From assembly GCA_945861885.1 (NCBI GenBank), contig CAMAVR010000040.1, positions 1 through 33,226 on the forward strand: a DNA stretch of 33,226 nucleotides, given 5' to 3'. The stretch's first letter is position 1. The number at the start of each line of letters is the position of its first letter. A program made the translations under genes and the position numbers. Under the pieces are notes generated by a model that searched no databases, was not told the origin of the DNA, and was given only the letters and a program-made list of their open reading frames with translations. The stretch comes from Nannocystis exedens (GTDB lineage: Bacteria; Myxococcota_A; Polyangia; Polyangiales; Polyangiaceae). Positions 1-7,705 of the stretch are shown here, piece by piece.

Positions 1-160
1 TTCAACGTTGCAACACTAAAAAACGGTTTACGTCGCCTTACGCCAAATAAACCAAATCCCTCCCGCCCTTCCGCCCTCCCTGTTCAAATTCTGGGGCTGA
101 ATGAGGGCCGCGATTCGGGCGATGAATGGGAATTCTTAAACAGACCCTAATTCGTACGGC

Positions 161-625
161 ATGCGAAACGTCTCGGGGAGCGGACAGTTGTCGTTGTCGC
201 TCACGACCGAGGGCAAGGCCATCAGCGCCGAAGGGCTCGTAAAAAAAGATGCACCAGGGGCGCCGGCGACCGCTACATTCACCCTACCCCCCGCGATCGA
301 GCCACCGCGCATCGACGTCACTTTTGTAGATGGACGCGTGTCGCTCACATCAGCTGACAGCGCGAACGTCACTACGTTCGCGGGTGGAGTAAAACCCTCC
401 CAGACGATCAACGTGTATGTATTTTTAGACGGGACAAAGTTCGCTGCTGCCCCGGGAGGAGCAATGGGTGCCGCTACCGCCCGGCTCAACACAATCATCG
501 ATCGCCTACTGCGAGACATCAAAGTAACCGGCGTGAACATTGTCGGCTACACGTACACGAACGACGGCTCCGTCCCGGCAGCCGCCGATGCATACGCAGT
601 CGTAACGCCTCGTCCTAGCGGATGA
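161..625 (+). CDS. Hypothetical protein, 154 aa, unknown family
   Basis: I do not recognise this protein. It opens with ATG after an in-frame TAA at 137-139, so it cannot extend further upstream. No clear Shine-Dalgarno sequence is visible. The N-terminal two thirds look beta-rich, with alternating Ser/Thr/Val and several Pro and Gly residues. A helical stretch follows at about residues 105-120 (ARLNTIIDRLLRDI), then a short beta-like tail (VTGVNIVGYTYTND). There is no signal peptide, membrane helix or Cys. Third codon positions are G/C-rich in this frame, like the neighbouring genes, which favours it over the 134-codon ORF on the opposite strand at 136-540. The 3' end overlaps the convergent methylase gene by 11 bases. 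A phage-type or secreted accessory protein is possible, but nothing in the sequence proves that. Confidence 0.5.
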   Translation: MRNVSGSGQLSLSLTTEGKAISAEGLVKKDAPGAPATATFTLPPAIEPPRIDVTFVDGRVSLTSADSANVTTFAGGVKPSQTINVYVFLDGTKFAAAPGGAMGAATARLNTIIDRLLRDIKVTGVNIVGYTYTNDGSVPAAADAYAVVTPRPSG

Positions 626-1463
626 TTAGCTCCGTAATCGCGCCGCGGCCGTTTCCGACGCTGTTTACGTTGCGACGCGCGCTCACTTCCACAATTTCGA
701 ACTGTTCGGCATAGAGCTCGTACACCAGCGGCGCCGACGAGTTTGAGAGCACGACATGCACGCCGCGACGCTTTAGCGCGAGCGCAACATCGCGAAGACG
801 CCGCTGCTCGTCTGCATCAAAGCCGCCGCGCGCGTACGACGTGAACGACGACGTGGCCGACAGCGGAACGTACGGCGGGTCGAAATAGACAAAATCGCCA
901 GGGGCAGCGTGCGCAACAACCGCTTCAAAATCTTCGTTTCGTAGCTCGACATGAGCTAGCGCCGCAGATGCTGCCCGAAGCGCGGGGGCGTTACAAATCG
1001 ACGGATTGCTGTAGCGACCAAACGGCACGTTGAACACGTTGCGCTTGTTGACGCGATAGAGCCCATTAAATCCAGCTCTGTTGAGATAGATAAACCACGC
1101 GGCAACTTCGGCGTCGCCGAGCGCGTCGACCGCGACGGACCGCATCTCGTAAAAAAATGTTTCGTCGTACGGATAGCGCTCGAGAAGCGCGATCACTTCT
1201 TCGACGCGATCGCGCACGCCGGCGTAGGTGCGAATGAGCCGCGTGTTCACATCGGCGATCGTCGCTCGCTCCGGGCGCAACGAAAAATAGAGCGCCGCGC
1301 CCCCAACAAACGGCTCAAAATAGCGCCCGAATTGCGATGGAACGTGTTCGAGCAGGCGAGGCAAAATTTGCCGCTTCCCCCCCACCCATTTTACAAACGG
1401 AAACGCCGCCTTGTCTGGGACAGGCGGCGCTCCTATTGAATCGCAACGTTGAAGCTCGGTCAT
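615..1463 (-). CDS. dam: DNA adenine-N6 methyltransferase, Dam/D12 class
   Basis: This is a class D12 adenine-specific DNA methyltransferase that moves a methyl group from S-adenosylmethionine to adenine N6. Residues 22-31 (PFVKWVGGKR) form the D12-type N-terminal AdoMet motif. Residues 49-58 (FEPFVGGAAL) form the FxGxG-like AdoMet loop. A catalytic DPPY motif sits at about residues 193-196 within DFVYFDPPYVPLS. The length of 282 aa is close to that of enterobacterial Dam. The family often recognises GATC, but specificity cannot be read from sequence alone. No cognate restriction endonuclease lies beside it, so it looks like an orphan (regulatory or phage-derived) methylase and not half of a restriction system. 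Its start lies 63 bases after the stop of the lipoprotein gene upstream on the same strand. The 3' end overlaps the convergent unknown ORF. Confidence 0.9.
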   Translation of the reverse strand: MTELQRCDSIGAPPVPDKAAFPFVKWVGGKRQILPRLLEHVPSQFGRYFEPFVGGAALYFSLRPERATIADVNTRLIRTYAGVRDRVEEVIALLERYPYDETFFYEMRSVAVDALGDAEVAAWFIYLNRAGFNGLYRVNKRNVFNVPFGRYSNPSICNAPALRAASAALAHVELRNEDFEAVVAHAAPGDFVYFDPPYVPLSATSSFTSYARGGFDADEQRRLRDVALALKRRGVHVVLSNSSAPLVYELYAEQFEIVEVSARRNVNSVGNGRGAITELIIR

Positions 1464-1526
1464 TCTCGTAAAAAGTAGCGTACCTCGCCCAAGAGTTCTA
1501 CCGGCGTCAGCGCACGAAACCGACGC

Positions 1527-2927
1527 TTAGTCTCTGAGATTACGCCACCACTGACGAATCCCCTCCATGCAACCGACATCGGCCGCCTCTTGCGCGTGCG
1601 CTGCCGCAATTTCGCCGAGCTTCGTCGAAACCGTCGCGATGATTGCCGCGCGAACTTCTTCAGTCGACAAAAGCCTCGTGAACGCAGCGAGGATCGCCTC
1701 GCGGATCGCCGCATCGTCAAGCGAGCTTATCGCCGCCTTCAGCGCAAGCGGGCGGGCGCCGCTTGCTTCGATGAGCGCATCCTTGATCGACGTTTTGATC
1801 GAGTCGCCGACCGCTTTGCCGATCTGACGTTCGATCGCATCGTGGGAGAGAGCCGAAGCGACAAGTCTATGCAAGCGATCGCCGTGACGGAATACGCTTA
1901 CCGCACCCGATTGCAGGGCATTATTGACGAGCTGATTTCCGAGAAGGCTCTCACCAGCATGCGTCAATGCCGCCTGGGCTGTTTGGCGGACCCTTGTGCC
2001 CATACCTGATTGTTGCGGCTCGGGCGCGGACGGGGCATCTAGGCCGCGCGTAAGCGCATCTTCGAGATCGGCCTTGATCGCCGCGAGAATCACGTCGTTC
2101 TCAATCCCGGAGGCGATTGCTCGGGTCAGACCGTCGCGCACCGTCGTACTGTTAAGCCCTCGCTGCACGCTGGTCAGCGCTTGCTGCTGGAGCGCTGGTG
2201 ACTCGACCATGCCCGTGATCGTCGAGATGATCGAGTCGGCGACTCCCGATCCGATCATCGTGGTCACCTTCTCTTTTTTCAGCTCGTGATCGATAACGCG
2301 CGCGAAAAACGCGTGCCTGCGACCAGTCGCTTCAAGTGACTCATCGATAAAGTGATGAACGAAGTGCTGGACGTGCTCGTGCTTTGCAACTTTAACCGCG
2401 GCGCGGATCGCCGCTTGCTTTGCGTGTTCTTTCTCTTCCGCTTTCTTTGCATCAAACTCCTCGTGAAGTTCGTGCATCTCTTCCCGCACGTCTGCTGCCG
2501 CTGCGTGGAGGTGCTGCGAGGCTGCTTCTTTCTTTGCGTCGAGCTCCTGGTGAGCTTCGTGCATCTCTTCCCGCACGTCTGCTGCCGCTGCGTGGAGGTG
2601 CTGCGAGGCTGCATCTTTCTTTGCGTCAAGCTTCTCGTGAGCGTGATGCAAACGATCTTTCAAAGCTTGCCGGTGATGGTGCTTGCCGTCGGTCTGCTCG
2701 CCGGTTCCGGTCGCTCCCGCCTCTTCCTCGGTTGGCTGCCCATCCTCGCCGATGAGTTGCTTTTTATCGCCTTGTTTTTGTTCTTTGCCGCCGCCTTTCA
2801 TCATCTCTGAAGTGATAACAGAGGTGGGATCCGTTTCGGCGTCGAACGCAGCGCCACCGCAGGCTGCGGCGAAGAGTGAAGCGAAAACAATTGCGGCGAC
2901 AGGGGTGGCAGTGATTGGACGTGTCAT
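1527..2927 (-). CDS. Predicted lipoprotein, Ala/His/Lys-rich helical protein with internal repeats
   Basis: The protein is 466 aa. The N-terminus MTRPITATPVAAIVFASLFAAAC is a hydrophobic signal sequence ending in a lipobox-like AAAC, so the mature protein is probably lipidated at Cys23 and periplasmic or envelope-bound. A polar spacer follows (residues 24-85, GKE/Gln/Gly-rich). Two near-identical 29-residue helical units come next, beginning HEKLDAKKDAASQHLHAAAA and HQELDAKKEAASQHLHAAAA, plus a decaying third unit. They look like coiled-coil or amphipathic helix. The rest (about 170-466) is Ala-rich helix with recurring 'VGDSI / AAI..L..A' patterns and no motif I can name. The ending CMEGIRQWWRNLRD is basic and aromatic. 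His-rich patches (HHHRQ, HVQHFVHHF) could bind metal, which is inference only. Function unknown. Confidence 0.8.
   Translation of the reverse strand: MTRPITATPVAAIVFASLFAAACGGAAFDAETDPTSVITSEMMKGGGKEQKQGDKKQLIGEDGQPTEEEAGATGTGEQTDGKHHHRQALKDRLHHAHEKLDAKKDAASQHLHAAAADVREEMHEAHQELDAKKEAASQHLHAAAADVREEMHELHEEFDAKKAEEKEHAKQAAIRAAVKVAKHEHVQHFVHHFIDESLEATGRRHAFFARVIDHELKKEKVTTMIGSGVADSIISTITGMVESPALQQQALTSVQRGLNSTTVRDGLTRAIASGIENDVILAAIKADLEDALTRGLDAPSAPEPQQSGMGTRVRQTAQAALTHAGESLLGNQLVNNALQSGAVSVFRHGDRLHRLVASALSHDAIERQIGKAVGDSIKTSIKDALIEASGARPLALKAAISSLDDAAIREAILAAFTRLLSTEEVRAAIIATVSTKLGEIAAAHAQEAADVGCMEGIRQWWRNLRD
2469..2642 (-). repeat. 87-bp coding tandem repeat (2 units plus a decayed third)
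   Basis: Two 87-bp units, 2469-2555 and 2556-2642, encode the 29-residue helical repeats of the lipoprotein. The first 57 bases of each unit (2469-2525 and 2556-2612) are identical, and the last 30 differ at a few positions. Synonymous sites have therefore barely diverged, which points to recent duplication or ongoing homogenisation. The period is a multiple of three, so unit gain or loss would keep the frame. A more diverged third unit lies upstream at about 2410-2468. Confidence 0.92.
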
Positions 2928-3200
2928 TTGGTAAACAGCTCCGTAGAAAAGTAAGCTCTTTTCGACTGCAAAGCGGCGGCATAAAAACGGCTATTTCGGG
3001 CCATTTCAAGCGCGTTTCCGCAGGCGTTGTGTTGGCCAGGCATGGCATTGAATGAAGGCCCGTCAAGCGCGTTATGTACTTTTCAAACCAGACACGATGT
3101 GCGGCGCACGGTTGAGCTTGTGCGCCGACAAGCATTCCGAAAACCCACACTGTCGCTGGGAACTTGGCATCCGGCGCGACCTATGCTTCCGTTATAAGTG

Positions 3201-4145
3201 ATGACGTATCGCCGACTTCAACTAATCGCCGCCCTAACAATTCTGTTCGTCGGCGAGCACAACGCGATCGGAGCGCCTACATCCGGGCGCAATTCACATG
3301 CCGGACAAATGCGGCTCGGCCGAAGCATTGGCGCACCAAACGAAGGGCGGCTCCTCGGCGGCGCGCATCTCGATGATTCCGCAGCAGTGCGCGCCTGTTC
3401 TGCGTACAGCGCCGGTGACGTACGCTGGGGCCTCGGCCCTCTCGTTGGGATGATTGAGCGCGGCGCAAAAACCGTACGCAAAAAATATCCGAACTCGGTG
3501 CTAAACGTCGGCCAGCTTTCAAGAGCCGGCGGCGGCGAGGTCAATCGCCATGCCTCGCACGAAAGCGGGCGCGATGCCGACATCGGTTTTTATGTGCGAA
3601 CGACACGCGGCAACAAATATTTGACGACCGATCGCTTCGTCACTTTTCGCGGCGACGGCAGCGCGCCAACATGGCCCGGCGCGCGGTTCGACGATGCACG
3701 AAATTGGGTCTTCGTGTCGACGATCCTGACCGATCCGCAAGTCCGCATTCAGTACATCTTTATCAGCACGCCGCTTCGCGCTCGCCTTCTCGCATACGCC
3801 GATAAAATTGGCGCGTCGGCGACTGTGCGAGGGAGGGCCGCCGAAGTCATGGCTCAGCCGTACGGAGCGCACCCGCACAACGATCACTTTCACGTTCGAA
3901 TCGGCTGCCCAAACGGCATGAGCGGATGCATCGAGTATGCAAGCGTAAGGCGCAAGCCGACGCACAATCGCGCTGCCTGCCCGATCGATGAAGTCGCCAT
4001 ACGTCGAGGACGCCCAGGCCACGCGAAAGCAGCCGCATTCCTCCCGCTAAACGACACCCCGACAGGGGCACGAAAAGCGGGCGGAATAGGCCTAGGCGCA
4101 GACGACAGACCAATAGACGAGTCGTTAGAATCGCTAATGGAGTAA
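3201..4145 (+). CDS. Penicillin-insensitive murein endopeptidase (MepA/peptidase M74-like)
   Basis: This is a predicted periplasmic zinc peptidase of the MepA/M74 family, which cleaves peptide cross-links in peptidoglycan. The N-terminus carries a short signal sequence (LQLIAALTILFVGEHNAIGA). The family core starts near RLGRSIGAPNEGRL. The metal site is visible as HASHESGRDADIGFY (residues about 117-131) and HPHNDHFHVRI (about 224-234). These match the family H...GxDxD and HNDHxH patterns. ATG at 3201 follows an in-frame GTG at 3198, and either could be used. E. coli MepA is 274 aa. The extra length here is a C-terminal low-complexity tail (about 250-314) with no recognised domain. It is convergent with the acidic protein gene, with only 3 bases between the stops. 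A second murein peptidase (M23) lies at 11137-12726. Confidence 0.87.
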   Translation: MTYRRLQLIAALTILFVGEHNAIGAPTSGRNSHAGQMRLGRSIGAPNEGRLLGGAHLDDSAAVRACSAYSAGDVRWGLGPLVGMIERGAKTVRKKYPNSVLNVGQLSRAGGGEVNRHASHESGRDADIGFYVRTTRGNKYLTTDRFVTFRGDGSAPTWPGARFDDARNWVFVSTILTDPQVRIQYIFISTPLRARLLAYADKIGASATVRGRAAEVMAQPYGAHPHNDHFHVRIGCPNGMSGCIEYASVRRKPTHNRAACPIDEVAIRRGRPGHAKAAAFLPLNDTPTGARKAGGIGLGADDRPIDESLESLME

Positions 4146-4148
4146 GCG

Positions 4149-4565
4149 CTACTCTCCTTGGATCTCTTCTTCTTCTTCTTCGAGAGACTCCTCTTCCTCA
4201 TCGTCGTCGTCGAAATCATCGTCGTCGTCGTCATCGTCGTCAACGACGTCGTCCGCGGCCTCTTCTTCATCGCCGGCCGCAACCGGCCTCTTTTCAAACT
4301 TCAAATCGATGCCGACGTCGCCCAGCTGCGCGTCGAGAAGCTCGAACACTTCGTCGACGTCGTCGCCTGACCACTCGTCGAGCAAATCGGTTAAAAATTC
4401 GAAGAAATCGCCGTTATCAAGCCTGCGCTCGATCTCTTCAATTTGGTCTTCCGAAAACGCCTCCAAGATATCTTCACGAAGCGCCTCGGAATCGCCCTCC
4501 TCGATCGCGTCTTGCGCTGAGAGCCGAATCTGCCGAACGGCTCGTTTGTCGAGGTAAATCTCCAT
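4149..4565 (-). CDS. Small protein with extreme acidic C-terminal tail
   Basis: The protein is 138 aa. Residues 1-90 look like a compact helical domain (EIYLDKRAVRQIRLSAQDAI, then DILEAFSEDQIEEIERRLD and DFFEFLTDLLDEW). Residues 98-138 are almost entirely Asp and Glu, including a run of nine Asp. Such tails occur in nucleic-acid mimics, histone-like chaperones and the RNA polymerase delta subunit, but I cannot place the N-terminal domain in a family. There is no signal peptide, so it is probably cytoplasmic. A GGAG Shine-Dalgarno sequence lies about 7 bases before the ATG (GGAGTGATGGC-ATG). The gene is divergent from the outer-membrane-like gene at 4706 across a 140-base AT-rich gap. Function unknown. 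Confidence 0.75.
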   Translation of the reverse strand: MEIYLDKRAVRQIRLSAQDAIEEGDSEALREDILEAFSEDQIEEIERRLDNGDFFEFLTDLLDEWSGDDVDEVFELLDAQLGDVGIDLKFEKRPVAAGDEEEAADDVVDDDDDDDDDFDDDDEEEESLEEEEEEIQGE

Positions 4566-4705
4566 GCCATCACTCCGAACTTTTGAGCACTGTTAATCTG
4601 TTGATCTTACTGTATTAGGGGGGTCACGGCCGAATACGCGAAGCGCGCAGAAGCTGTCAACCATCGATTAGCATCGATATAGTTCGTGGCACGAGGGGAG
4701 TCCAA

Positions 4706-5350
4706 ATGCGAGGACGAAATGGTCTGCGATCAAAACTTCGGTGCGCTATTTGGTCCCCTCCGCTGGCGTTGACGCTACTCTGTGTCACAGAAGCGCAAGC
4801 CGCCCAAAAGCATGCTCGCGACCGGAGTTTTTTCCAGTATGGCGTCGCTCTTGTGGCTGAATTCGTCGCGACAACCGGCCGACTGTGTCCGGGTGGAGCC
4901 GCGTGCATTTTTGGTTCCGGCGGCGGAATTGCGGCGCGCGGAGGGTGGCGCGCTTCGAATCAATGGTATTTCGGCGGCGTATACGAGGTGTCAAAGCACG
5001 ATGCGCACACGCTCTATCGCCTCGCAACATTTCAGCAGCTGCGAGGTGAAGCTCGCTATTACATTTGGACGACGCGCTCAACTCAACCGGTTTTCACGCT
5101 AGGCGGCGGGCTCGCGGGGCTCGGCAACGAGCTCGGAATTGACGCGTGGGGGCCGATCGGTTCATGCGCGGTCGGATTTGAAAGCGAAGTGTCGAATAAC
5201 GTCGGGCTTGGCCTTGCGGTCGCATACCGAGCCGCCATGTTCAATAGTTTCACTGACAGCGCGGGGACGCGACGCTACGGCGGCCCCGTCCAGATGATCG
5301 GAATTGAGCTGTCGATCGATCTTCTCGACCGCAGCGGCGGAGCTTGGTGA
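4706..5350 (+). CDS. Small outer-membrane beta-barrel-like protein
   Basis: The protein is 214 aa. A basic N-terminus (MRGRNGLRSKLR) is followed by a hydrophobic segment and a likely signal peptidase site after AQA (WSPPLALTLLCVTEAQA). The rest has alternating hydrophobic and aromatic residues with Gly-rich turns (WYFGGVYEVSKHD, LRGEARYYIWTT, PVFTLGGGLAGLG, VGLGLAVAYRAAMF). It ends MIGIELSIDLL, resembling small 8-strand outer-membrane barrels. Two Cys (CPGGAAC) early in the mature part could form a disulphide. A GGGGAG Shine-Dalgarno sequence lies 6 bases before the ATG. I assign no specific family. The role may be structural or a surface protein of unknown function. Confidence 0.72.
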   Translation: MRGRNGLRSKLRCAIWSPPLALTLLCVTEAQAAQKHARDRSFFQYGVALVAEFVATTGRLCPGGAACIFGSGGGIAARGGWRASNQWYFGGVYEVSKHDAHTLYRLATFQQLRGEARYYIWTTRSTQPVFTLGGGLAGLGNELGIDAWGPIGSCAVGFESEVSNNVGLGLAVAYRAAMFNSFTDSAGTRRYGGPVQMIGIELSIDLLDRSGGAW

Positions 5351-5470
5351 CCGCAGCGGCGCGATGGGTAACCGCTTCGACGTAGAATCGTCACATCCCG
5401 GCTATGCCGATTGCCGAGCGATGCTAATGTGAAATCGGTGAACGATGAGGGCCAAGATCACGCTAGCGGC

Positions 5471-6715
5471 ATGAATTCCGCAGCGTTGCTACTTTCCGCG
5501 AGAACTGACGTTGGGCAAATTCGCGAGCACAACGAAGATCAATTTCTCGTGGCCGATTTGGCCGCTCAAGAGCGAGTGGGGTTAGATGGCGCGGCATCGA
5601 GCCAAAATCGCCTCGTCGCAGTAGGCCCCGAAGGTGTCTTGCTAGTTGTGTGCGACGGCATGGGAGGGGCGGCCGCAGGCGAAATTGCCAGTAAAATGGC
5701 TGTAGACACGCTGTTTCGGCAGATGGTTGAAACCGCCAGCGCCGGCCTCATCCAAGGTCAGCAGGCATTTGCCGCCCATTTTGTTCGCGCGGTAGAAGCG
5801 GCGGGAGAACGCATTTTCGAGGAGTCGCAGGCGAATCGAACCCGTCGCGGGATGGGGACAACCATGACCGCCGCGTGCCTGCACGGAAGCGGACTCTTTC
5901 TCGCGCAAGTGGGCGATTCGCGCGCGTATGTTTTGAGAAGCGGCAAGCTCGTTCAAGTAACGCGCGATCAATCGCTAGTAACCCAGCTGATCGAATCGGG
6001 CCAACTGACCGAAGAAGAAGCCGAAACGTTCGAGCACAACAATATTATTCTTCAAGCGCTCGGCACCGCAGATAGCGTGCAAGTCGACTTGACGCACATT
6101 GTTTTGGAGCACGGCGACACGCTCCTATTGTGCTCCGATGGGCTATCGAGCCTCCTACGCTCGCACCAGATTTGCGAGCTATTAGCAAATGCGGCTTCGC
6201 CGTCAGAAGCGTGCGATTTCCTTGTCGCCGAGGCGAACAAATCGGGCGGCCACGACAACATCACGGTCATAGTCGCGCAATTTGAAGCGCCGACGATGAC
6301 GCCAACAGAAAATGCTCCGCTCGGCTATCGCCCCTACCCGCTCGATAGCTTGACCGCTGCAACAACCATTGCAGCGCGAGCTTCAACCGAGCCACCTAGC
6401 AGCTATGTCGACACAATTGACGACGTGCGCGACGACTTTGACGCCCGCGAAGAGCACGCGGCGCCGCGCTCGCCGATTGTGCCGCCCGAGGAGAAGCCGC
6501 CAGAGTCGGTGAGAGCGGTCTCGCACGACGATGAACCGCCACGATCGCGACGCCAACATGCCGACGCGCGCTCCGTGAGATCGGTATCGCACGACGACGG
6601 GGCACCCGCGTCGGTTGACAGCTCTCTGAGTACGCTGCCGCCGTGGCTGGCGGTGCTGATCGTTATTGCGGTCGCGTGTTTGTTTGCGGCGGCGGCCGCT
6701 CTGCTTGATGGATGA
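5471..6715 (+). CDS. PP2C-type Ser/Thr protein phosphatase, membrane-anchored
   Basis: This is a PPM/PP2C phosphatase that removes phosphate from Ser/Thr of proteins, usually opposing a Hanks-type kinase. Metal-binding and catalytic motifs are in order: RTDVGQIREHNEDQF, VVCDGMGGAAAGE, GTTMTAACL, VGDSRAYVLR, LLLCSDGLSSLL and GGHDNITVIVA. After about residue 260 a Pro/Asp/Arg-rich linker carries two copies of an S-V-R-x-V-S-H-D-D motif. A C-terminal hydrophobic helix (LAVLIVIAVACLFAAAAALL) should tether the enzyme to the inner membrane with the catalytic domain in the cytoplasm. I chose ATG 5471 because it leaves the usual short lead-in (MNSAALLLSARTD). An in-frame TTG at 5411 or GTG codons between them are alternatives. 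The end overlaps the convergent TPR gene by 53 bases. No kinase gene is adjacent. Confidence 0.9.
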   Translation: MNSAALLLSARTDVGQIREHNEDQFLVADLAAQERVGLDGAASSQNRLVAVGPEGVLLVVCDGMGGAAAGEIASKMAVDTLFRQMVETASAGLIQGQQAFAAHFVRAVEAAGERIFEESQANRTRRGMGTTMTAACLHGSGLFLAQVGDSRAYVLRSGKLVQVTRDQSLVTQLIESGQLTEEEAETFEHNNIILQALGTADSVQVDLTHIVLEHGDTLLLCSDGLSSLLRSHQICELLANAASPSEACDFLVAEANKSGGHDNITVIVAQFEAPTMTPTENAPLGYRPYPLDSLTAATTIAARASTEPPSSYVDTIDDVRDDFDAREEHAAPRSPIVPPEEKPPESVRAVSHDDEPPRSRRQHADARSVRSVSHDDGAPASVDSSLSTLPPWLAVLIVIAVACLFAAAAALLDG

Positions 6716-7310
6716 CGCGTTTGGCAATCTCCTCGCTCTCGGAAACTCGGCCGAGCTTACGCAGACATACTGACAGCCCTGCCCACCCTTGCGGCTGACT
6801 GGGCGACGTTTCGACCATGCGCGCAAATTGCTCGCGCGACTCTTCGTATGCACCACGCTTGAGGAGAGCCAGCGCGAGAGCGCCTCTCGCGGGGAAAAAG
6901 CCTGGGTCGACGAGTAGAGCTGCGCGGTAGTGCTTCTCGGCGGCCGACATGAGATTGAGCTGTTCGGCGAGCAGGCCTAGCGCGTGATGCGGCGCCGGGA
7001 GCTCTCGGTTCAGCGTGCGCGCGCGGCGCAAATATTCACCGGCAGTGACCAAATTACCGCGCGCTAGCTCGACCAGACCGAGGTTGACCCACGCTTCCGT
7101 AAACCGCTCGTTGTACTCGATGGCAAGTCCAAACCGCGTCGCCGCGGTTTCAAAATCGCCTGCTGCATACGAAGACGCACCGCTGAGATTTAGCTCGACC
7201 GCGCGCCTTGCGAGCGGCGCCCTAGACGCGCAGCCGTGCAAAATGCCGAAACTCAATAGGAAAGCGATGGCTCGAGGCCCTAATCTCGCAAAAACCGTCT
7301 TCGTATTCAT
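6663..7310 (-). CDS. TPR-repeat lipoprotein
   Basis: The protein is 215 aa from ATG 7310. The open frame runs to 7415, but ATG 7310 is preceded by AGGAG and begins a good lipoprotein signal (RLGPRAIAFLLSFGILHGC, lipobox LHGC), so the longer version is unlikely. After the Cys come four to five tetratricopeptide-like units. Examples are ASSYAAGDFETAATRFGLAI, AWVNLGLVELARGNLVTAG, PHHALGLLAEQLNLMSAAEK, ARGALALALLKRGAYEESRE and GWAGLSVCLRKLGRVSESEE. It resembles PilF-type pilotins in layout (lipid anchor plus TPRs), but no type IV pilus genes are near. It is more safely called an envelope scaffold protein. Its last 53 bases overlap the 3' end of the PP2C gene on the other strand. Confidence 0.82.
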   Translation of the reverse strand: MNTKTVFARLGPRAIAFLLSFGILHGCASRAPLARRAVELNLSGASSYAAGDFETAATRFGLAIEYNERFTEAWVNLGLVELARGNLVTAGEYLRRARTLNRELPAPHHALGLLAEQLNLMSAAEKHYRAALLVDPGFFPARGALALALLKRGAYEESREQFARMVETSPSQPQGWAGLSVCLRKLGRVSESEEIAKRVIHQAERPPPQTNTRPQ

Positions 7311-7387
7311 TCTCCTATGTCGGTTGCGGAATCGTATCGGTTGCGTACATTCAACAAGGCGACCAATTTTTTCGTTCGTTTTTTTGC

Positions 7388-7705
7388 ATGAGAACTTCAA
7401 CCCGCCCATTTGCAACCGTTTCGAGAGGGGTCCGCACGTCGGTCCGAACGGTCGGCGGCTTCGTCACGCTCGGCCACGATGCCCTCTGCAGCGCCAACGC
7501 CGAAGTGCGATGCGATGTCTGCAGCGTCGAACTCTCGCGAGCCGAATCCGATGCACCCCCCTATGCGGTGCGAGGTGAAGCGCTCTACGCGTGGACGCGC
7601 GGCGACGAACACCGACGCGAAGAGCCGCCGCTATGCGCCGACTGCGCGGCAGCGATAGGCATCTCAGCGCTCACAAGATGGGCGATGGAAGAAGACGACA
7701 GCTAA
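7388..7705 (+). CDS. Small CxxC...CxxC protein, putative zinc-binding
   Basis: The protein is 105 aa of unknown family. Cys42/Cys45 (RCDVC) and Cys83/Cys86 (LCADC) form two CxxC knuckles 38 residues apart, the usual spacing for one structural zinc site. The first 30 residues are basic (RTSTRPFATVSRGVRTSVR), and the C-terminus is acidic (MEEDDS). There is no signal peptide, so it is likely cytoplasmic. The gene sits alone, divergent from the TPR lipoprotein gene and convergent with the MlaD-like gene. A nucleic-acid or protein adaptor role is possible but inferred only from the Cys pattern. Confidence 0.65.
   Translation: MRTSTRPFATVSRGVRTSVRTVGGFVTLGHDALCSANAEVRCDVCSVELSRAESDAPPYAVRGEALYAWTRGDEHRREEPPLCADCAAAIGISALTRWAMEEDDS

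Noticed and set aside
136..540. Minus-strand ORF of 134 codons opposite the first gene
   Set aside because: It overlaps the plus-strand ORF along its whole length, has no family resemblance, and the plus frame has the G/C-rich third positions typical of this DNA.
4158..4370. Plus-strand ORF of Phe/Val runs (FFFFFERLLFLIVVVEIIVVVVIVV)
   Set aside because: It is the antisense reading of the Asp/Glu codon runs in the acidic-tail gene, and so an artefact of repeats (GAC/GAA against GTC/TTC).
4662..4682. Two ATCGAT palindromes before the outer-membrane-like gene
   Set aside because: Six-base palindromes of this sort are frequent in this GATC/ATCGAT-rich DNA. Alone they do not support an operator.
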